Below the pieces are notes generated by a model. That model was not told the origin of the DNA, made no database searches, and was given only the letters and a program-made list of their open reading frames with translations. A stretch of DNA of 38,610 nucleotides from an uncultured Rickettsiales bacterium (lineage in GTDB: Bacteria > Pseudomonadota > Alphaproteobacteria > Rickettsiales > UBA1997), in assembly GCA_905478245.1 (NCBI GenBank), contig CAJQHT010000044.1, positions 1-38,610 of the forward strand, in the 5' to 3' direction. Position numbers and translations under genes: made by a program. Shown piece by piece: positions 16,782 to 27,382 of this stretch; the stretch's first letter is position 1, and every line of letters begins with the position of its first letter.

Positions 16782-17981
16782 ATGACAAATTATAAAAATA
16801 AAAATATAAATTTTGATAATGTTTCATTGGAAACAAAATTAGTTAGAGGTGGAACGGCTCGTTCTAATTTTGGTGAAACTTCGGAAGCAATTTTCTTGAA
16901 TTCTGGATTTTGTTATAATGATGCCTATGTGGCGGAAAGTAGATTTAATGGTGAAGATCCTGGTTTTGTTTATTCTAGATATACCAATCCCACCCTCAAA
17001 TCCTTAGAAGATCGCTTGAAATTATTGGAAAATGCGCCAGCTTGTACTGTTATGGCCAGTGGAATGGCGGCAGTTTTTGCTTCAATTATGTGTCAAATGA
17101 AAGCAGGTGATCATTTTATTGCTTCAAGAGTTCTTTTTGGTTCTTGTTATTATATTGCTACTCAAATCTTGCCAAATTACGGCATTGAGGTTACCTTAGT
17201 TGATGGCACTGACTTAAATGAATGGAAAAAAGCTTTTAAAGATAATACTAAATTAGTATTTATAGAAACTCCTTCTAATCCTAATTTAGAAATTCTAGAT
17301 ATTAAGAAGATTGCTGATTTATCTCATAAAAATCAAGCAAAATTAATCGTAGATAATATTTTTGCTTCATCTAATATTCAGAAGCCATTCGAGCTAGGTG
17401 CTGATATTGTGGTATATTCAACCACTAAACATATTGATGGTCAGGGCAGAACTATGGGTGGCTGCGTTATGGGAGAGACTGAATTTATGGAAGACACCCT
17501 GTTACCTTTTCATCGCCACACAGGACCGGCTTTAAGTCCATTTAATGCTTGGGTAATTTTAAAAAGTATTGAAACATTCACTTTAAGAATGGAAAAACAT
17601 TGCTCTAATGCCTTGAAGGTAGCAGAATTTTTAGAAAATCATTCAAAAATCGTAAGAGTTATTTATCCTGGACTTAAATCTCATCCTCAATATGATATCG
17701 CTCAGAAGCAAATGGCAAATGGTGGAGCTATGTTAGCTTTTGAAGTTAAGGGTGATAAAGATGATGCTTTTAGATTTATGAATAAATTAAATATTATTGA
17801 TATTTCTAATAATTTAGGTGATGCAAAATCCCTTATTACTCATCCTGCTACCACTACTCACTCAAATATTGAAGAAGAGGAAAGAGAAAAAATAGGGATT
17901 ACGCAAAATATGTGCAGATTATCTGTTGGCCTTGAGAATGCTGATGATTTAATTAATGATTTAAAGATAGCTCTTTCATAA
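16782..17981 (+). CDS. metZ: O-succinylhomoserine sulfhydrylase (Cys/Met metabolism PLP enzyme)
   Basis: MetZ makes homocysteine directly from O-succinylhomoserine and sulfide, bypassing cystathionine. The 399-residue protein has the family landmarks: LVRGGTARSNFGETSEAIFL at the start, FVYSRYTNPT, the MASGMAA loop, ETPSNPNLEI, VDNIFASSNIQKP, and the PLP lysine in YSTTKHIDGQGR, followed by LITHPATTTH and GLENADDLI near the end. The N-terminal pattern and the KHIDGQGR motif suit MetZ; cystathionine gamma-synthase or O-acetylhomoserine sulfhydrylase are the alternatives. No other methionine gene is near, but asd at 25168 feeds the same branch. A tandem-repeat array lies just upstream. Confidence 0.85.
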   Translation: MTNYKNKNINFDNVSLETKLVRGGTARSNFGETSEAIFLNSGFCYNDAYVAESRFNGEDPGFVYSRYTNPTLKSLEDRLKLLENAPACTVMASGMAAVFASIMCQMKAGDHFIASRVLFGSCYYIATQILPNYGIEVTLVDGTDLNEWKKAFKDNTKLVFIETPSNPNLEILDIKKIADLSHKNQAKLIVDNIFASSNIQKPFELGADIVVYSTTKHIDGQGRTMGGCVMGETEFMEDTLLPFHRHTGPALSPFNAWVILKSIETFTLRMEKHCSNALKVAEFLENHSKIVRVIYPGLKSHPQYDIAQKQMANGGAMLAFEVKGDKDDAFRFMNKLNIIDISNNLGDAKSLITHPATTTHSNIEEEEREKIGITQNMCRLSVGLENADDLINDLKIALS

Positions 17982-19207
<1,226 letters not shown>

Positions 19208-19230
19208 TAATCTAAATTTAAGTTTAAAAA

Positions 19231-20400
19231 ATGAATATACATGAATATCAAGCCAAGGGAGTATTAAAAAAATACGGAGTTCCAGTCCCTGAGGGTTATC
19301 CAGCTTTTAATGTTAATGAGGCCGTTGAAGCGGCAAAAACTTTAAATAGTAATGGTCATAGTGTTTTTGTAGTAAAAGCTCAGATTCACGCTGGTGGAAG
19401 AGGTAAAGCTGGTGGCGTTAAAGTTGTTAAAACTATTGATGATGTTAAAATTCAGGCTTCTGAAATATTAGGCAAAACTTTAGTCACACATCAAACTGGC
19501 CCAGAAGGTAAAGAAGTTAAAAGACTTTACGTAGAAGCTGGCTCAAATATTAAAAATGAATATTATTTATCTGTTGTTTTGGATAGGGCTTCTAAATCTG
19601 TTGTTTTTATGGCTTCTACTGAGGGTGGAATGGAAATAGAAGAGGTTGCAGAAGAGGATCCAGATAAAATAGTTTCGGTTACAGTTGATACAGCTGCTGG
19701 AATTCAAGGGTTTCATGCTAGAAGGCTTGGTTTTGCCCTTGGATTTAAAGGTGACACATTAAAGAAGTTTACTAAAATAATATTTTCTTTATATAAAGCA
19801 TTTTTAGCAACTGACGCTTCACAATTAGAGATTAATCCTTTAGTCGAAACTGAAGAAGGTGATATTATAGCTCTTGATGCAAAATATAATTTTGATGATA
19901 ATGCTCTTTATCGTCAAGCTGAAATTAGAGAATTGCGAGATTTAGAAGAAGAAGATCCTTTAGAAATTGAAGCTTCAAATTATGATCTAAATTATGTAAA
20001 AATGGATGGTGAGATTGGTTGTATGGTCAATGGTGCTGGCTTAGCAATGGCAACAATGGATATTATTAAGCTTTACGGCTCTTCTCCTGCTAACTTTTTA
20101 GATGTTGGTGGTGGCGCCACTACTGAAAAAGTTACAGCAGCTTTCAAGATTATTTTATCTGATCCTAATGTAAAAGGTATTTTGGTTAATATTTTTGGTG
20201 GAATAATGCGTTGTGATATTATTGCTAACGGTATTATTGAGGCTGCAAAAGAGGTTAGTCTTGAAATACCTTTAGTGGTTAGATTAGAGGGAACTAATGT
20301 TGATTTAGGTAAAGAAATTCTTTCTGAGTCTGGTTTAGCAATTATTCCTGCTGATGATTTAGCGGATGCTGCCAAAAAAATTGTGGAAGCAGTTAAGTAA
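19231..20400 (+). CDS. sucC: Succinate-CoA ligase (ADP-forming), beta subunit
   Basis: SucC carries the ATP-grasp and part of the succinate site of the succinyl-CoA synthetase heterotetramer, which makes ATP from succinyl-CoA. The 389 residues begin [20 protein letters not shown] and show [17 protein letters not shown], the metal/nucleotide site [20 protein letters not shown], and [27 protein letters not shown] near the C-terminus. Length is normal. It is translated from an ATG without a clear Shine-Dalgarno. sucD starts 28 bp after its stop. Confidence 0.97.
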   Translation: MNIHEYQAKGVLKKYGVPVPEGYPAFNVNEAVEAAKTLNSNGHSVFVVKAQIHAGGRGKAGGVKVVKTIDDVKIQASEILGKTLVTHQTGPEGKEVKRLYVEAGSNIKNEYYLSVVLDRASKSVVFMASTEGGMEIEEVAEEDPDKIVSVTVDTAAGIQGFHARRLGFALGFKGDTLKKFTKIIFSLYKAFLATDASQLEINPLVETEEGDIIALDAKYNFDDNALYRQAEIRELRDLEEEDPLEIEASNYDLNYVKMDGEIGCMVNGAGLAMATMDIIKLYGSSPANFLDVGGGATTEKVTAAFKIILSDPNVKGILVNIFGGIMRCDIIANGIIEAAKEVSLEIPLVVRLEGTNVDLGKEILSESGLAIIPADDLADAAKKIVEAVK

Positions 20401-20428
20401 TATAAATTAAAATTAAAATAATTAAAAT

Positions 20429-21310
20429 ATGTCAGTATTAGTTAATAAAAATACAAAACTTATATGTCAAGGCTTTACAGGAGCCCAGGGCACATTTCAT
20501 TCAGAGCAAGCAATAGCATATGGAACTAATATGGTTGGTGGAGTTACACCTGGCAAAGGTGGTTCTGAGCATTTAAATTTACCAGTTTTTAATACAGTTT
20601 GGGATGCAAAAAAGAAAACTGATGCCAATGCTTCAGTAATCTACGTTCCCCCTCCTTTTGCTGCTGATGCAATTCTAGAAGCAATTGATGCTAACATTGA
20701 ATTAATTGTTTGTATTACAGAAGGGATTCCTGTTTTAGATATGGCTAAAGTAAAAAAAGCTTTAATTGGTTCAGGATCAAGATTAATTGGTCCAAATTGC
20801 CCTGGAATTATTACTCCTGGTGCATGTAAAATTGGTATTATGCCTGGTCATATTCATAAAAAAGGTTCTGTTGGCGTTGTTTCAAGATCTGGAACTTTAA
20901 CTTATGAAGCGGTTCATCAAACTACTAAAGCTGGACTTGGTCAAACTACCTGTATCGGTATAGGTGGTGATCCTATTAATGGTACTAACTTTATCGATTG
21001 CCTAGACATGTTCTTAAGCGATGACGAAACACAATCAATGATTATGATTGGTGAAATTGGCGGTAGTGATGAAGAGGAAGCGGCAGAATTTTTAAAACAA
21101 GAGGCTAAAAAAGGTCGTAAAAAACCTTGTGTTGGTTTTATTGCTGGTAAAACTGCGCCTCCAGGAAAAAGAATGGGCCATGCTGGTGCTATTATTGCTG
21201 GCGGCAAAGGTGGCGCTGATGATAAAATTGAAGCTATGAAATCAGCTGGAATTGCTGTTGCTGATAGCCCAGCTTCTCTTGGATCTACTTTAGTCGAATT
21301 ACTTAAATAA
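20429..21310 (+). CDS. sucD: Succinate-CoA ligase, alpha subunit
   Basis: SucD carries the CoA-binding Rossmann domain and the phosphohistidine of succinyl-CoA synthetase. The 293 residues show [17 protein letters not shown]-like sequence at the start ([17 protein letters not shown]), [59 protein letters not shown], and the active-site His in [13 protein letters not shown]. Length and order are normal. It follows sucC by 28 bp. In many alphaproteobacteria sucA and sucB come next, but here recA follows. Confidence 0.97.
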   Translation: MSVLVNKNTKLICQGFTGAQGTFHSEQAIAYGTNMVGGVTPGKGGSEHLNLPVFNTVWDAKKKTDANASVIYVPPPFAADAILEAIDANIELIVCITEGIPVLDMAKVKKALIGSGSRLIGPNCPGIITPGACKIGIMPGHIHKKGSVGVVSRSGTLTYEAVHQTTKAGLGQTTCIGIGGDPINGTNFIDCLDMFLSDDETQSMIMIGEIGGSDEEEAAEFLKQEAKKGRKKPCVGFIAGKTAPPGKRMGHAGAIIAGGKGGADDKIEAMKSAGIAVADSPASLGSTLVELLK

Positions 21311-21350
21311 TATTATTTACCATAAATATCAATAATTAACCCAATAAATT

Positions 21351-22406
21351 ATGACAGATACAAATAGACAAAAGGCCTTAGAGGCTGCAATGGCACAAAT
21401 TGACAAGCAATTTGGTAAAGGTTCAGCTATGATGCTTGGACAAAAGCCAGCCATGGATATCGAAACCATATCAACCGGTTCTTTAAATCTAGACATTGCT
21501 CTTGGTGTTGGCGGTTATCCTCGAGGTAGAATTGTTGAAATTTATGGCCCTGAAAGTTCTGGAAAAACTACTTTAACAATTCATGCTATTGCTGAAGCGC
21601 AAAAACAAGGATTATCTTGTGCTTTTGTTGATGCTGAACATGCTTTTGACCCTGTTTATGCTAAAAATCTTGGTGTTAATATTGACGATTTAGTTATTTC
21701 TCAGCCTGATTGCGGTGAAGCTGCTCTTGAGATTTCTGATACTTTAATTAGGTCTGGAGGTGTTGATCTTCTTATTGTTGATTCAGTTGCTGCTTTAGTT
21801 CCTCAAGTTGAATTAGAAGCTGGAATGGCTGATAATCAAATGGGCTTACAAGCCAGATTAATGAGTAAAGCTTTAAGAAAATTAACAGGCTCAGTTTCTA
21901 AAGCTAATTGTACAATTATATTTATTAATCAAATTAGAATGAAAATTGGGGTAATGTTTGGGTCTCCTGAAACTACTACTGGTGGAAATTCTTTAAAATT
22001 TTATTCCTCAGTTAGGCTTGATATTAGAAAAGGTGCAGCCATTAAGGATAAAGATGAGATCTTGGGTAATGACACTAGAGTCAAGGTTGTTAAAAATAAA
22101 GTTGCCCCTCCTTTTAGAATGGCAGAATTTGAAATTATTTATGGAGAAGGAATTTGTAAAATAGGTGAAATCATTGATCTTGGTGTAAAATCTGATATTA
22201 TTGATAAATCTGGCTCTTGGTATGCCTATAAGGGTAATAAAATTGGTCAAGGTAAAGAAAATGTTAAGAAATATCTAAAAGATAATGCGGAAATTGCTAA
22301 AGAGATTGAGGAGCTAGTGAGAGCTAAAGCTTCTGACGATTCGTCTGATGATTCTTTAAAAGATAAATCAAAAGACAAGAGTAAAGCTAAGGCTGTAGCT
22401 GCTTAA
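21351..22406 (+). CDS. recA: Recombinase RecA
   Basis: RecA forms the DNA-bound filament for homologous recombination and triggers LexA-type self-cleavage. The 351 residues have the N-terminal helix, the Walker A loop GPESSGKTT (about 66-74), [13 protein letters not shown] (Walker B), the L1 and L2 loop regions around [17 protein letters not shown] and [19 protein letters not shown], and a Lys/Asp/Ser-rich tail. No SOS-box-like repeat is obvious upstream. It lies 40 bp after sucD and may be read through from the TCA genes, which is unusual company for recA. The ATG has no Shine-Dalgarno. Confidence 0.97.
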   Translation: MTDTNRQKALEAAMAQIDKQFGKGSAMMLGQKPAMDIETISTGSLNLDIALGVGGYPRGRIVEIYGPESSGKTTLTIHAIAEAQKQGLSCAFVDAEHAFDPVYAKNLGVNIDDLVISQPDCGEAALEISDTLIRSGGVDLLIVDSVAALVPQVELEAGMADNQMGLQARLMSKALRKLTGSVSKANCTIIFINQIRMKIGVMFGSPETTTGGNSLKFYSSVRLDIRKGAAIKDKDEILGNDTRVKVVKNKVAPPFRMAEFEIIYGEGICKIGEIIDLGVKSDIIDKSGSWYAYKGNKIGQGKENVKKYLKDNAEIAKEIEELVRAKASDDSSDDSLKDKSKDKSKAKAVAA

Positions 22407-22451
22407 TCTATAAAAAGTGATTAAAATATTAATTTAAGAAATCAAAATTTT

Positions 22452-22528
22452 GCACCCGTGGCTCAACTGGATAGAGTACTTGACTACGGATCAAGAGGTT
22501 AGAGGTTCGAATCCTCTCGGGTGCACCA
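22452..22528 (+). tRNA. tRNA-Arg (anticodon ACG)
   Basis: The 77-nt sequence folds into a full cloverleaf. The acceptor stem is GCACCCG paired with CGGGTGC, the D arm reads GGCTCAACTGGATAGAGT, the anticodon stem CTTGA/TCAAG carries the loop CTACGGA (ACG), and the T arm contains GGTTCGAATC. CCA is encoded. ACG would be edited to ICG by TadA. A repeat element starts three bases after the CCA. Confidence 0.97.
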
Positions 22529-22531
22529 TAA

Positions 22532-22664
22532 TACCAAATATCATTTTTAAAATTAAGTTAAAATAATAAATAATCTAACTTTATATTTTTTGATAAAAAT
22601 CTATAAAAAGCCTCGTTAAAATATCAACATATTGAAGACTCTTTTTTATAATTTATTGTTACAA
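22532..22664 (+). repeat. MITE-like copy 5, right end missing, between tRNA-Arg and fieF
   Basis: The left end TACCAAATATCATTTTTAAA is followed by the standard interior, AATAATCTAACTTTATAT, AAAAAGCCTCGTTAAAATAT and ACTCTTTTTTATAATTT. Homology stops around TTACAA, two bases before the fieF ATG, so the usual right terminal repeat is absent. TAA precedes it, as at other copies. It forms the whole leader of fieF. Confidence 0.8.
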
Positions 22665-22666
22665 TA

Positions 22667-23554
22667 ATGAAGCACAATAAAAGTAAAATTATTAAAAAAA
22701 ATAATCAGCTGAATGTTAGTGCTATTTTATTACCCATTGTTATTTCGGTAATATTATTATTGATTAAGTTATATGGTTATTTTATTACTGGTTCTTTAAG
22801 TATTCTTTCCTCATTTTTAGATTCATTCATGGATGCTTTTGTCTCTGGATTAAATATGGCTGCAGTAATTTATGCTTCAAAACCACCAGATGAAGATCAT
22901 CCTTTTGGTCATAATTCTATAGAAGATATTGTTGGTTTAATTCAGGCAACATTTATTGCTACCTCTGCTATTTTTATCTTATATAAAGCTTTTGATAATA
23001 TCGTAAATCCTCAAATTATAGAAAATAATATTATTGGTATTTGGATAATGTGTATTTCTTTAATATTATCATTATTTATCGTAATTTATCAAAAATATAT
23101 TATCAGAAAAACTAATTCTGTTGTAGTGGAATCGGATATGATGCATTATTTAACAGATGTTTTGGTATCTGGGGCAATAATTATTTCATTATTCTTGGCT
23201 GCTTATCCTATGTTAGGTTTTATGGATCCAATTTTAGCTAGTCTAATCGCTTTTTATATATTATCTGCCGCCCTTAGAATTGGAAAAAGATCTTTTAATA
23301 ATTTAATGGATAAAGAATTAAGCTTAAGTGAACAGAATAAAGTTAAGAAAATCATTGCTAATAATAAAGATGTTAAAGGATATCATGCTTTTAAAACGAG
23401 ACGTTCTGGCAATAGGGTGTTTGTGCAGATGCATGTAGATTTAGATAAAAACCTTAATTTATTGAAGGCTCATGATATTATTGATGAATTGGAGCATAAA
23501 ATTTCTGATTTATGGCTTGAATCTGATGTTATTATTCATATGGATCCAGTTTAA
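22667..23554 (+). CDS. fieF: Cation diffusion facilitator family efflux protein
   Basis: This inner-membrane antiporter exports Zn2+, Fe2+ or related divalent cations. The 295 residues have about six hydrophobic segments, the metal-site motifs DSFMD (DxxxD) in the second segment and HYLTD (HxxxD) in the fifth, the DEDHPFGH loop, and a cytoplasmic C-terminal domain from about 210 with HAFKTRRSGNRVFVQMHVDLD. This pattern fits the FieF branch; the metal is not certain. The start codon sits directly after a truncated repeat element. It stands alone as an operon. Confidence 0.88.
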   Translation: MKHNKSKIIKKNNQLNVSAILLPIVISVILLLIKLYGYFITGSLSILSSFLDSFMDAFVSGLNMAAVIYASKPPDEDHPFGHNSIEDIVGLIQATFIATSAIFILYKAFDNIVNPQIIENNIIGIWIMCISLILSLFIVIYQKYIIRKTNSVVVESDMMHYLTDVLVSGAIIISLFLAAYPMLGFMDPILASLIAFYILSAALRIGKRSFNNLMDKELSLSEQNKVKKIIANNKDVKGYHAFKTRRSGNRVFVQMHVDLDKNLNLLKAHDIIDELEHKISDLWLESDVIIHMDPV

Positions 23555-23565
23555 TTCTGGCGCAA

Positions 23566-23908
23566 TGCCAGATCACATCTTTAAAATAGGTGAAAATAAT
23601 AAATAATCTAATACCAATTCCCATCTTTAAAATGGGTTAAAATAATAAATAATCTAACTTTATATTTTTTGATTAAAATCATAAAAAGCCTCGCGAAATA
23701 TGTACATATTACGACTCGTTTTTTATAATTTTTCTTACAAAAAATATTTTGTTATATCATTCATTAAAGACGGGAGTTGGTATAACTTCATATTTTTTGC
23801 TTAAAACTACAAAAGGCCTCGTATAATATGAACATACTACAACTCATTTTTTACCAATTTTACCATAAAAATATTTAGCATTTAATTTATTTATAAGTTA
23901 AAATGGTA
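23566..23908 (+). mobile_element. Old MITE-like copy 6, interrupted by a younger copy and forming the lpxB 3' end
   Basis: The left part (TGCCAGATCACATCTTTAAAA to AATAATCTAA) and the right part (CTTCATATTTTTTG to ATGGTA) join into one element of about 169 bp once the younger copy at 23612-23782 and one TAA are removed. The old copy is flanked by CAA on both sides (23563-23565 and 23909-23911). Its right end lies in lpxB, where it encodes YHFNL and the stop codon. Confidence 0.85.
23612..23782 (+). mobile_element. Young MITE-like copy, complete, nested in the older copy
   Basis: The 171-bp copy runs from TACCAATTCCCATCTTTAAA to GGGAGTTGGTA and is flanked by TAA on both sides (23609-23611 and 23783-23785). 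Its target is intact on either side and can be rejoined without gaps, which proves insertion. It has the best-preserved ends and interior, so I use it as the reference copy. Confidence 0.92.
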
Positions 23909-25078
23909 CAATATTTCAATGGCAGCTTTCTTGCTTGGCTGTTCTTTAGAGTTTAGCCCTAGGGTTTTTAATATTTCTTGACTTTCTTTAATTTGTTCCT
24001 CTTGCTTCTCTTTATTTGTCATTAATTGTTCTAATTTTTGGGCAATTTTTTCAGCTTTGCAATTATCTTGTAGCATTTCTGGTATAAGTTCTCTGTTTAA
24101 GATTAGGTTAATTATGTTAGCAAATTTAACTTTCACCAATCTTCTTAAGATGAAATAGGTTAGGGCATTTGTTTTATAGGCGATGATCATTGGTATTTTA
24201 TAAAGAGCTATTTCTAGAGTGTTAGTTCCTGATTTAGCAAGAGCAAGGTCTGTATTATTAAATAACTCTATCTTATCTTCTTGATCGATTATAATTGACT
24301 TAAAATTATAATTTTGTGATATTTTGCTAATTATACCTTTTGTTCTTGCTATAATTGGTAAGCAAATCGTTAAATTTTTATGGGTTTTTTGAATAATTTG
24401 AATAGCTTTAATCATTTCCGGGAAAATACGTTTAATTTCTCCTATTCTGCTTCCTGGGGTTAGGCAAATTATTTTATTAGTAGTATCTATTTTGTATTTT
24501 TCTCTAAAATTACTATTTTTAATTAGAGTATAATTTTCAACTATGGGGTGGCCAATGAATTTGGTTTTTAGACCATATTTTTTAAAATATGGCGGTTCAA
24601 AGGGTAATATTACTAGCAGTAAATCAAATAATTTAGCTATTTTCTTTGCCCTTTTTGCACGGTAGGCCCAAACTGTTGGAGCTATAAAATGTATTTTCTT
24701 AATTCTCTGAGATATTTGATATTGTTGTAATTTTTTAATGACACGGAAGCAGAAATCAGGAGCGTCAATGGTAATAACGATATCAGGTTGAAATTTAATA
24801 ATTTCTTGGGTAGTTTGATTGATTCTTCTAATTAATTTTGGAATATGGGGTATTATTTCAAAAAATCCCATTAATGATAATTCTGACATGTCAAAAATTG
24901 ATTTTAAACCTTCTTTTTCTAAATCTGGACCACCAACTCCACTGATTTTTAACTGTTTTCCTGCAAAATCTGGATTATCTTTTATTTCATCTTTGATATT
25001 TTTTAGTAACTTGCCTCCAAGTACATCTCCTGAGGCCTCCCCTGCTATTACAAATAATTTAATGGTATTTTTACTCAT
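23891..25078 (-). CDS. lpxB: Lipid-A-disaccharide synthase
   Basis: LpxB joins lipid X and UDP-2,3-diacylglucosamine to make the lipid A disaccharide at the inner membrane. The 395 residues have the GT19 pattern: FVIAGEASGDVLGGKLL at the start, SLMGFFEIIPHIPKL, VITIDAPDFCFRV, HFIAPTVWAYRAKRAKKIA, FIGHPIVENY, TPGSRIGEIKRIFPEMI and AKSGTNTLEIALYKIPMIIAYK. It implies the organism makes lipopolysaccharide, unlike Anaplasmataceae. The last five residues and the stop codon come from an inserted repeat element. It is convergent with fieF and divergent from asd. Confidence 0.95.
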   Translation of the reverse strand: MSKNTIKLFVIAGEASGDVLGGKLLKNIKDEIKDNPDFAGKQLKISGVGGPDLEKEGLKSIFDMSELSLMGFFEIIPHIPKLIRRINQTTQEIIKFQPDIVITIDAPDFCFRVIKKLQQYQISQRIKKIHFIAPTVWAYRAKRAKKIAKLFDLLLVILPFEPPYFKKYGLKTKFIGHPIVENYTLIKNSNFREKYKIDTTNKIICLTPGSRIGEIKRIFPEMIKAIQIIQKTHKNLTICLPIIARTKGIISKISQNYNFKSIIIDQEDKIELFNNTDLALAKSGTNTLEIALYKIPMIIAYKTNALTYFILRRLVKVKFANIINLILNRELIPEMLQDNCKAEKIAQKLEQLMTNKEKQEEQIKESQEILKTLGLNSKEQPSKKAAIEILYHFNL

Positions 25079-25167
25079 TTTTTTGCTGAAGAAATAATTG
25101 ATTTTTAATTTAATTTATCTATTATACTAATATAAATCAATTTATTAAAAGATCAAAGTAATTTATT

Positions 25168-26184
25168 ATGACAAGAAAAATAGCGGTTGTTGGTGCAACA
25201 GGAAATGTTGGTAGAGAAATATTATCAATTTTATCAGAAAGAAATTTTCCGGCTGATGAGGTTGTTGCTTTAGCCTCAAGTAGATCAGTTGGTAGAGAGG
25301 TTAGCTATGGCGATAAAAAAATTCTAAAGATTCAGGATTTAGAGAAGTATGATTTTAATGGAACTGCTATTGCCCTATTTTCTCCCGGAGGTTCAGTTTC
25401 AGCTATTCATGCTCCTAGGGCTGCTAAATCTGGCTGCGTAGTTATAGATAATACTTCACATTTTAGAATGCATGATGACGTTCCTTTAATTGTGCCAGAG
25501 GTTAACCCTGAAGATATAGGAAATTATAAAGAGTCAAATATTATTGCTAACCCTAATTGCTCTACTATTCAGATGCTTGTAGCTTTAAAACCTCTTCATG
25601 ATCTTGCTATTATTAAAAGAATCGTTGTTTCTACATATCAGTCAGTTTCTGGTGCTGGAAAAGACGCTATGGATGAGTTATTTAATTCTACCAAGAAAAT
25701 CTACCAAAATGAAATGGCGCCACCAAAAAATTTTACTAAAAGAATTGCTTTTAATGTTATTCCTCATATCGATGTTTTTATGGAAGATGGCTCAACCAAG
25801 GAAGAGTGGAAAATGAGAGTTGAAACTCAGAAAATTCTAGACAAATCTATTGAAGTTAGTGTTACTTGTGTTAGGGTTCCTGTATTTGTATCTCACGCTG
25901 AGGCTATCAATATTGAATTTGAAGAAGAAATTTCAGTGCAACAGGCTCGTGAAGCTTTGAGGGAAGTTGATGGGATTATGGTACTTGATGATCCTTCTAG
26001 AAATATTTATTCAACACCAGCTGAGGCTGCAACTCAAGATCCTGTTTTTGTTTCTAGAATCAGAAAAGATGATACTGTTAAAAATGGCTTAAATATTTGG
26101 GTAGTTGCTGATAATTTAAGAAAGGGAGCGGCTCTTAATGCTGTGCAAATCGCAGAGATTCTAGTAAAAGAACACGGGTTATAG
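25168..26184 (+). CDS. asd: Aspartate-semialdehyde dehydrogenase
   Basis: Asd reduces aspartyl phosphate to aspartate semialdehyde, the branch point to diaminopimelate/lysine and homoserine/methionine. The 338 residues have the NADP-binding AVVGATGNVGREIL at the start, ALFSPGGSVS, the active-site Cys131 in NPNCSTIQM, the YQSVSGAGKDAMDEL stretch, RVPVFVSHAEAINIEFE with the conserved RVPV and His, and a C-terminal LRKGAALNAVQIAE. Length is normal. It is the first gene of a short plus-strand run with xerC, 43 bp away. It is needed for peptidoglycan even if methionine is imported. Confidence 0.96.
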   Translation: MTRKIAVVGATGNVGREILSILSERNFPADEVVALASSRSVGREVSYGDKKILKIQDLEKYDFNGTAIALFSPGGSVSAIHAPRAAKSGCVVIDNTSHFRMHDDVPLIVPEVNPEDIGNYKESNIIANPNCSTIQMLVALKPLHDLAIIKRIVVSTYQSVSGAGKDAMDELFNSTKKIYQNEMAPPKNFTKRIAFNVIPHIDVFMEDGSTKEEWKMRVETQKILDKSIEVSVTCVRVPVFVSHAEAINIEFEEEISVQQAREALREVDGIMVLDDPSRNIYSTPAEAATQDPVFVSRIRKDDTVKNGLNIWVVADNLRKGAALNAVQIAEILVKEHGL

Positions 26185-26227
26185 ATAGCCAGTATTATTT
26201 TTAAATGTTTAATATTTTAATCATTTT

Positions 26228-27172
26228 GTGTTATTAAATATTGCTGTAACAAATTCAGTTGATAGATTAATTAATGATTTTTTGCTATTTCTAGCTAGTG
26301 AAAAAAGATACTCAAAAAATACCATTATCTCCTACAGGACTGATTTAAATATCTTCTTTTCTTTTTTAAATAAATATTTAGGTAAGAAAATAGATATGAA
26401 TGATTTAGAGGAATTAGAGAATCAGGATTTTAGATCGTTTTTGGCGCAGCGACATGATGAGGAGATTGCTAATATCTCTAACGCTAGAACTGTCAGTGTT
26501 TTACGCTCCTTCTTTAGATATTTAAATAAATCTAAGAAAATTCTAAATAATAAGATTTATAATATTAAAATACCCAAAATACCTAAATCTTTACCTAAGG
26601 CAATTGAGGAAATTGATATTAACCAAATGTTATCCTTAATTAAAGATTTCAATAAAGAGGAATGGTGTTATTTGCGTGATTTGGCTCTAGTTACCCTTAT
26701 TTATGGAGCTGGTCTGCGACTATCTGAGGCTCTAATGATAACTAAAAGCGATCTTTGTAACGATGAATTTATTTTAATTAAAGGCAAGGGAGGCAAGGAG
26801 AGAATGGTTCCTATTTTACCAATTATCCTAAAAAGAATTAATAATTATTTACAAACTTGTCCCCATGGGATTTCTAAATATGATGCTGTCTTCTTAGGAA
26901 AAAGAGGTGGAGCTTATAATCCAGCCTTATTTCAGTCGCTAATTAGAAAAATTAGGAAATATTTACAATTGCCAGATTATGTCACTCCTCATGCTTTTCG
27001 TCACTCTTTTGCAACTCATTTACTAGAAGAAGGCGGAGATTTACGTTCTATTCAGGAATTACTGGGTCATTCTAGTCTTTCTACAACACAAAAATATACA
27101 GCGGTAAATAAAAGAAGGATATTAGATGTTTATGCTAAGATAAATCCAAGAGATAATGACTCTGCTATTTAA
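26228..27172 (+). CDS. xerC: Tyrosine recombinase XerC-like
   Basis: XerC/XerD recombinases resolve chromosome dimers at dif before division. The 314 residues have the SAM-like N-terminal domain (VDRLINDFLLFLASEKRYSK) and the catalytic domain with Arg in GAGLRLSEAL, Lys in KGKGGKERMVP, HxxR in HAFRHSF, His in LLGHSSLSTTQ, and the nucleophile Tyr in TQKYTAVN. It starts at a GTG; no ATG lies in frame before residue 58, so the GTG is preferred. XerC rather than XerD is the better reading of the N-terminus, at moderate certainty. It is a housekeeping gene, not part of a phage or island. Confidence 0.87.
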   Translation: MLLNIAVTNSVDRLINDFLLFLASEKRYSKNTIISYRTDLNIFFSFLNKYLGKKIDMNDLEELENQDFRSFLAQRHDEEIANISNARTVSVLRSFFRYLNKSKKILNNKIYNIKIPKIPKSLPKAIEEIDINQMLSLIKDFNKEEWCYLRDLALVTLIYGAGLRLSEALMITKSDLCNDEFILIKGKGGKERMVPILPIILKRINNYLQTCPHGISKYDAVFLGKRGGAYNPALFQSLIRKIRKYLQLPDYVTPHAFRHSFATHLLEEGGDLRSIQELLGHSSLSTTQKYTAVNKRRILDVYAKINPRDNDSAI

Positions 27173-27304
27173 AAATTAGATTTTCTTGAAAGCTAAATAT
27201 CTATTAATTTTTAGCATTAATGTTGAAATTGGTTGCATTTTATTTAATTATAAAATAATATTGCAAAAATCCTACCCAGATTTATAGATATTTATAAATT
27301 TAAA

Positions 27305-27379
27305 GGCCCCTTCGTCTAATGGTTAGGACACCACCCTTTCACGGTGGGAATACGGGTTCGAATCCCGTAGGGGTCACCA
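27305..27379 (+). tRNA. tRNA-Glu (anticodon TTC)
   Basis: The 75-nt sequence folds as a cloverleaf. The acceptor stem GGCCCCT pairs with AGGGGTC (one G-T pair), the D arm contains GTCTAATGGTTAGGAC, the anticodon stem CCACC/GGTGG holds the loop CTTTCAC (TTC), and the T arm has GGGTTCGAATCCC. CCA is encoded. It lies 3 bp from the end of a convergent gene. Confidence 0.97.
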
Positions 27380-27382
27380 TCT

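Noticed and set aside
26228-27172. XerC-like recombinase as an integrase of a mobile island
   Set aside because: The protein has the standard length and motifs of the housekeeping Xer enzymes, and no phage or island genes or attachment repeats lie around it or the nearby tRNA-Glu.
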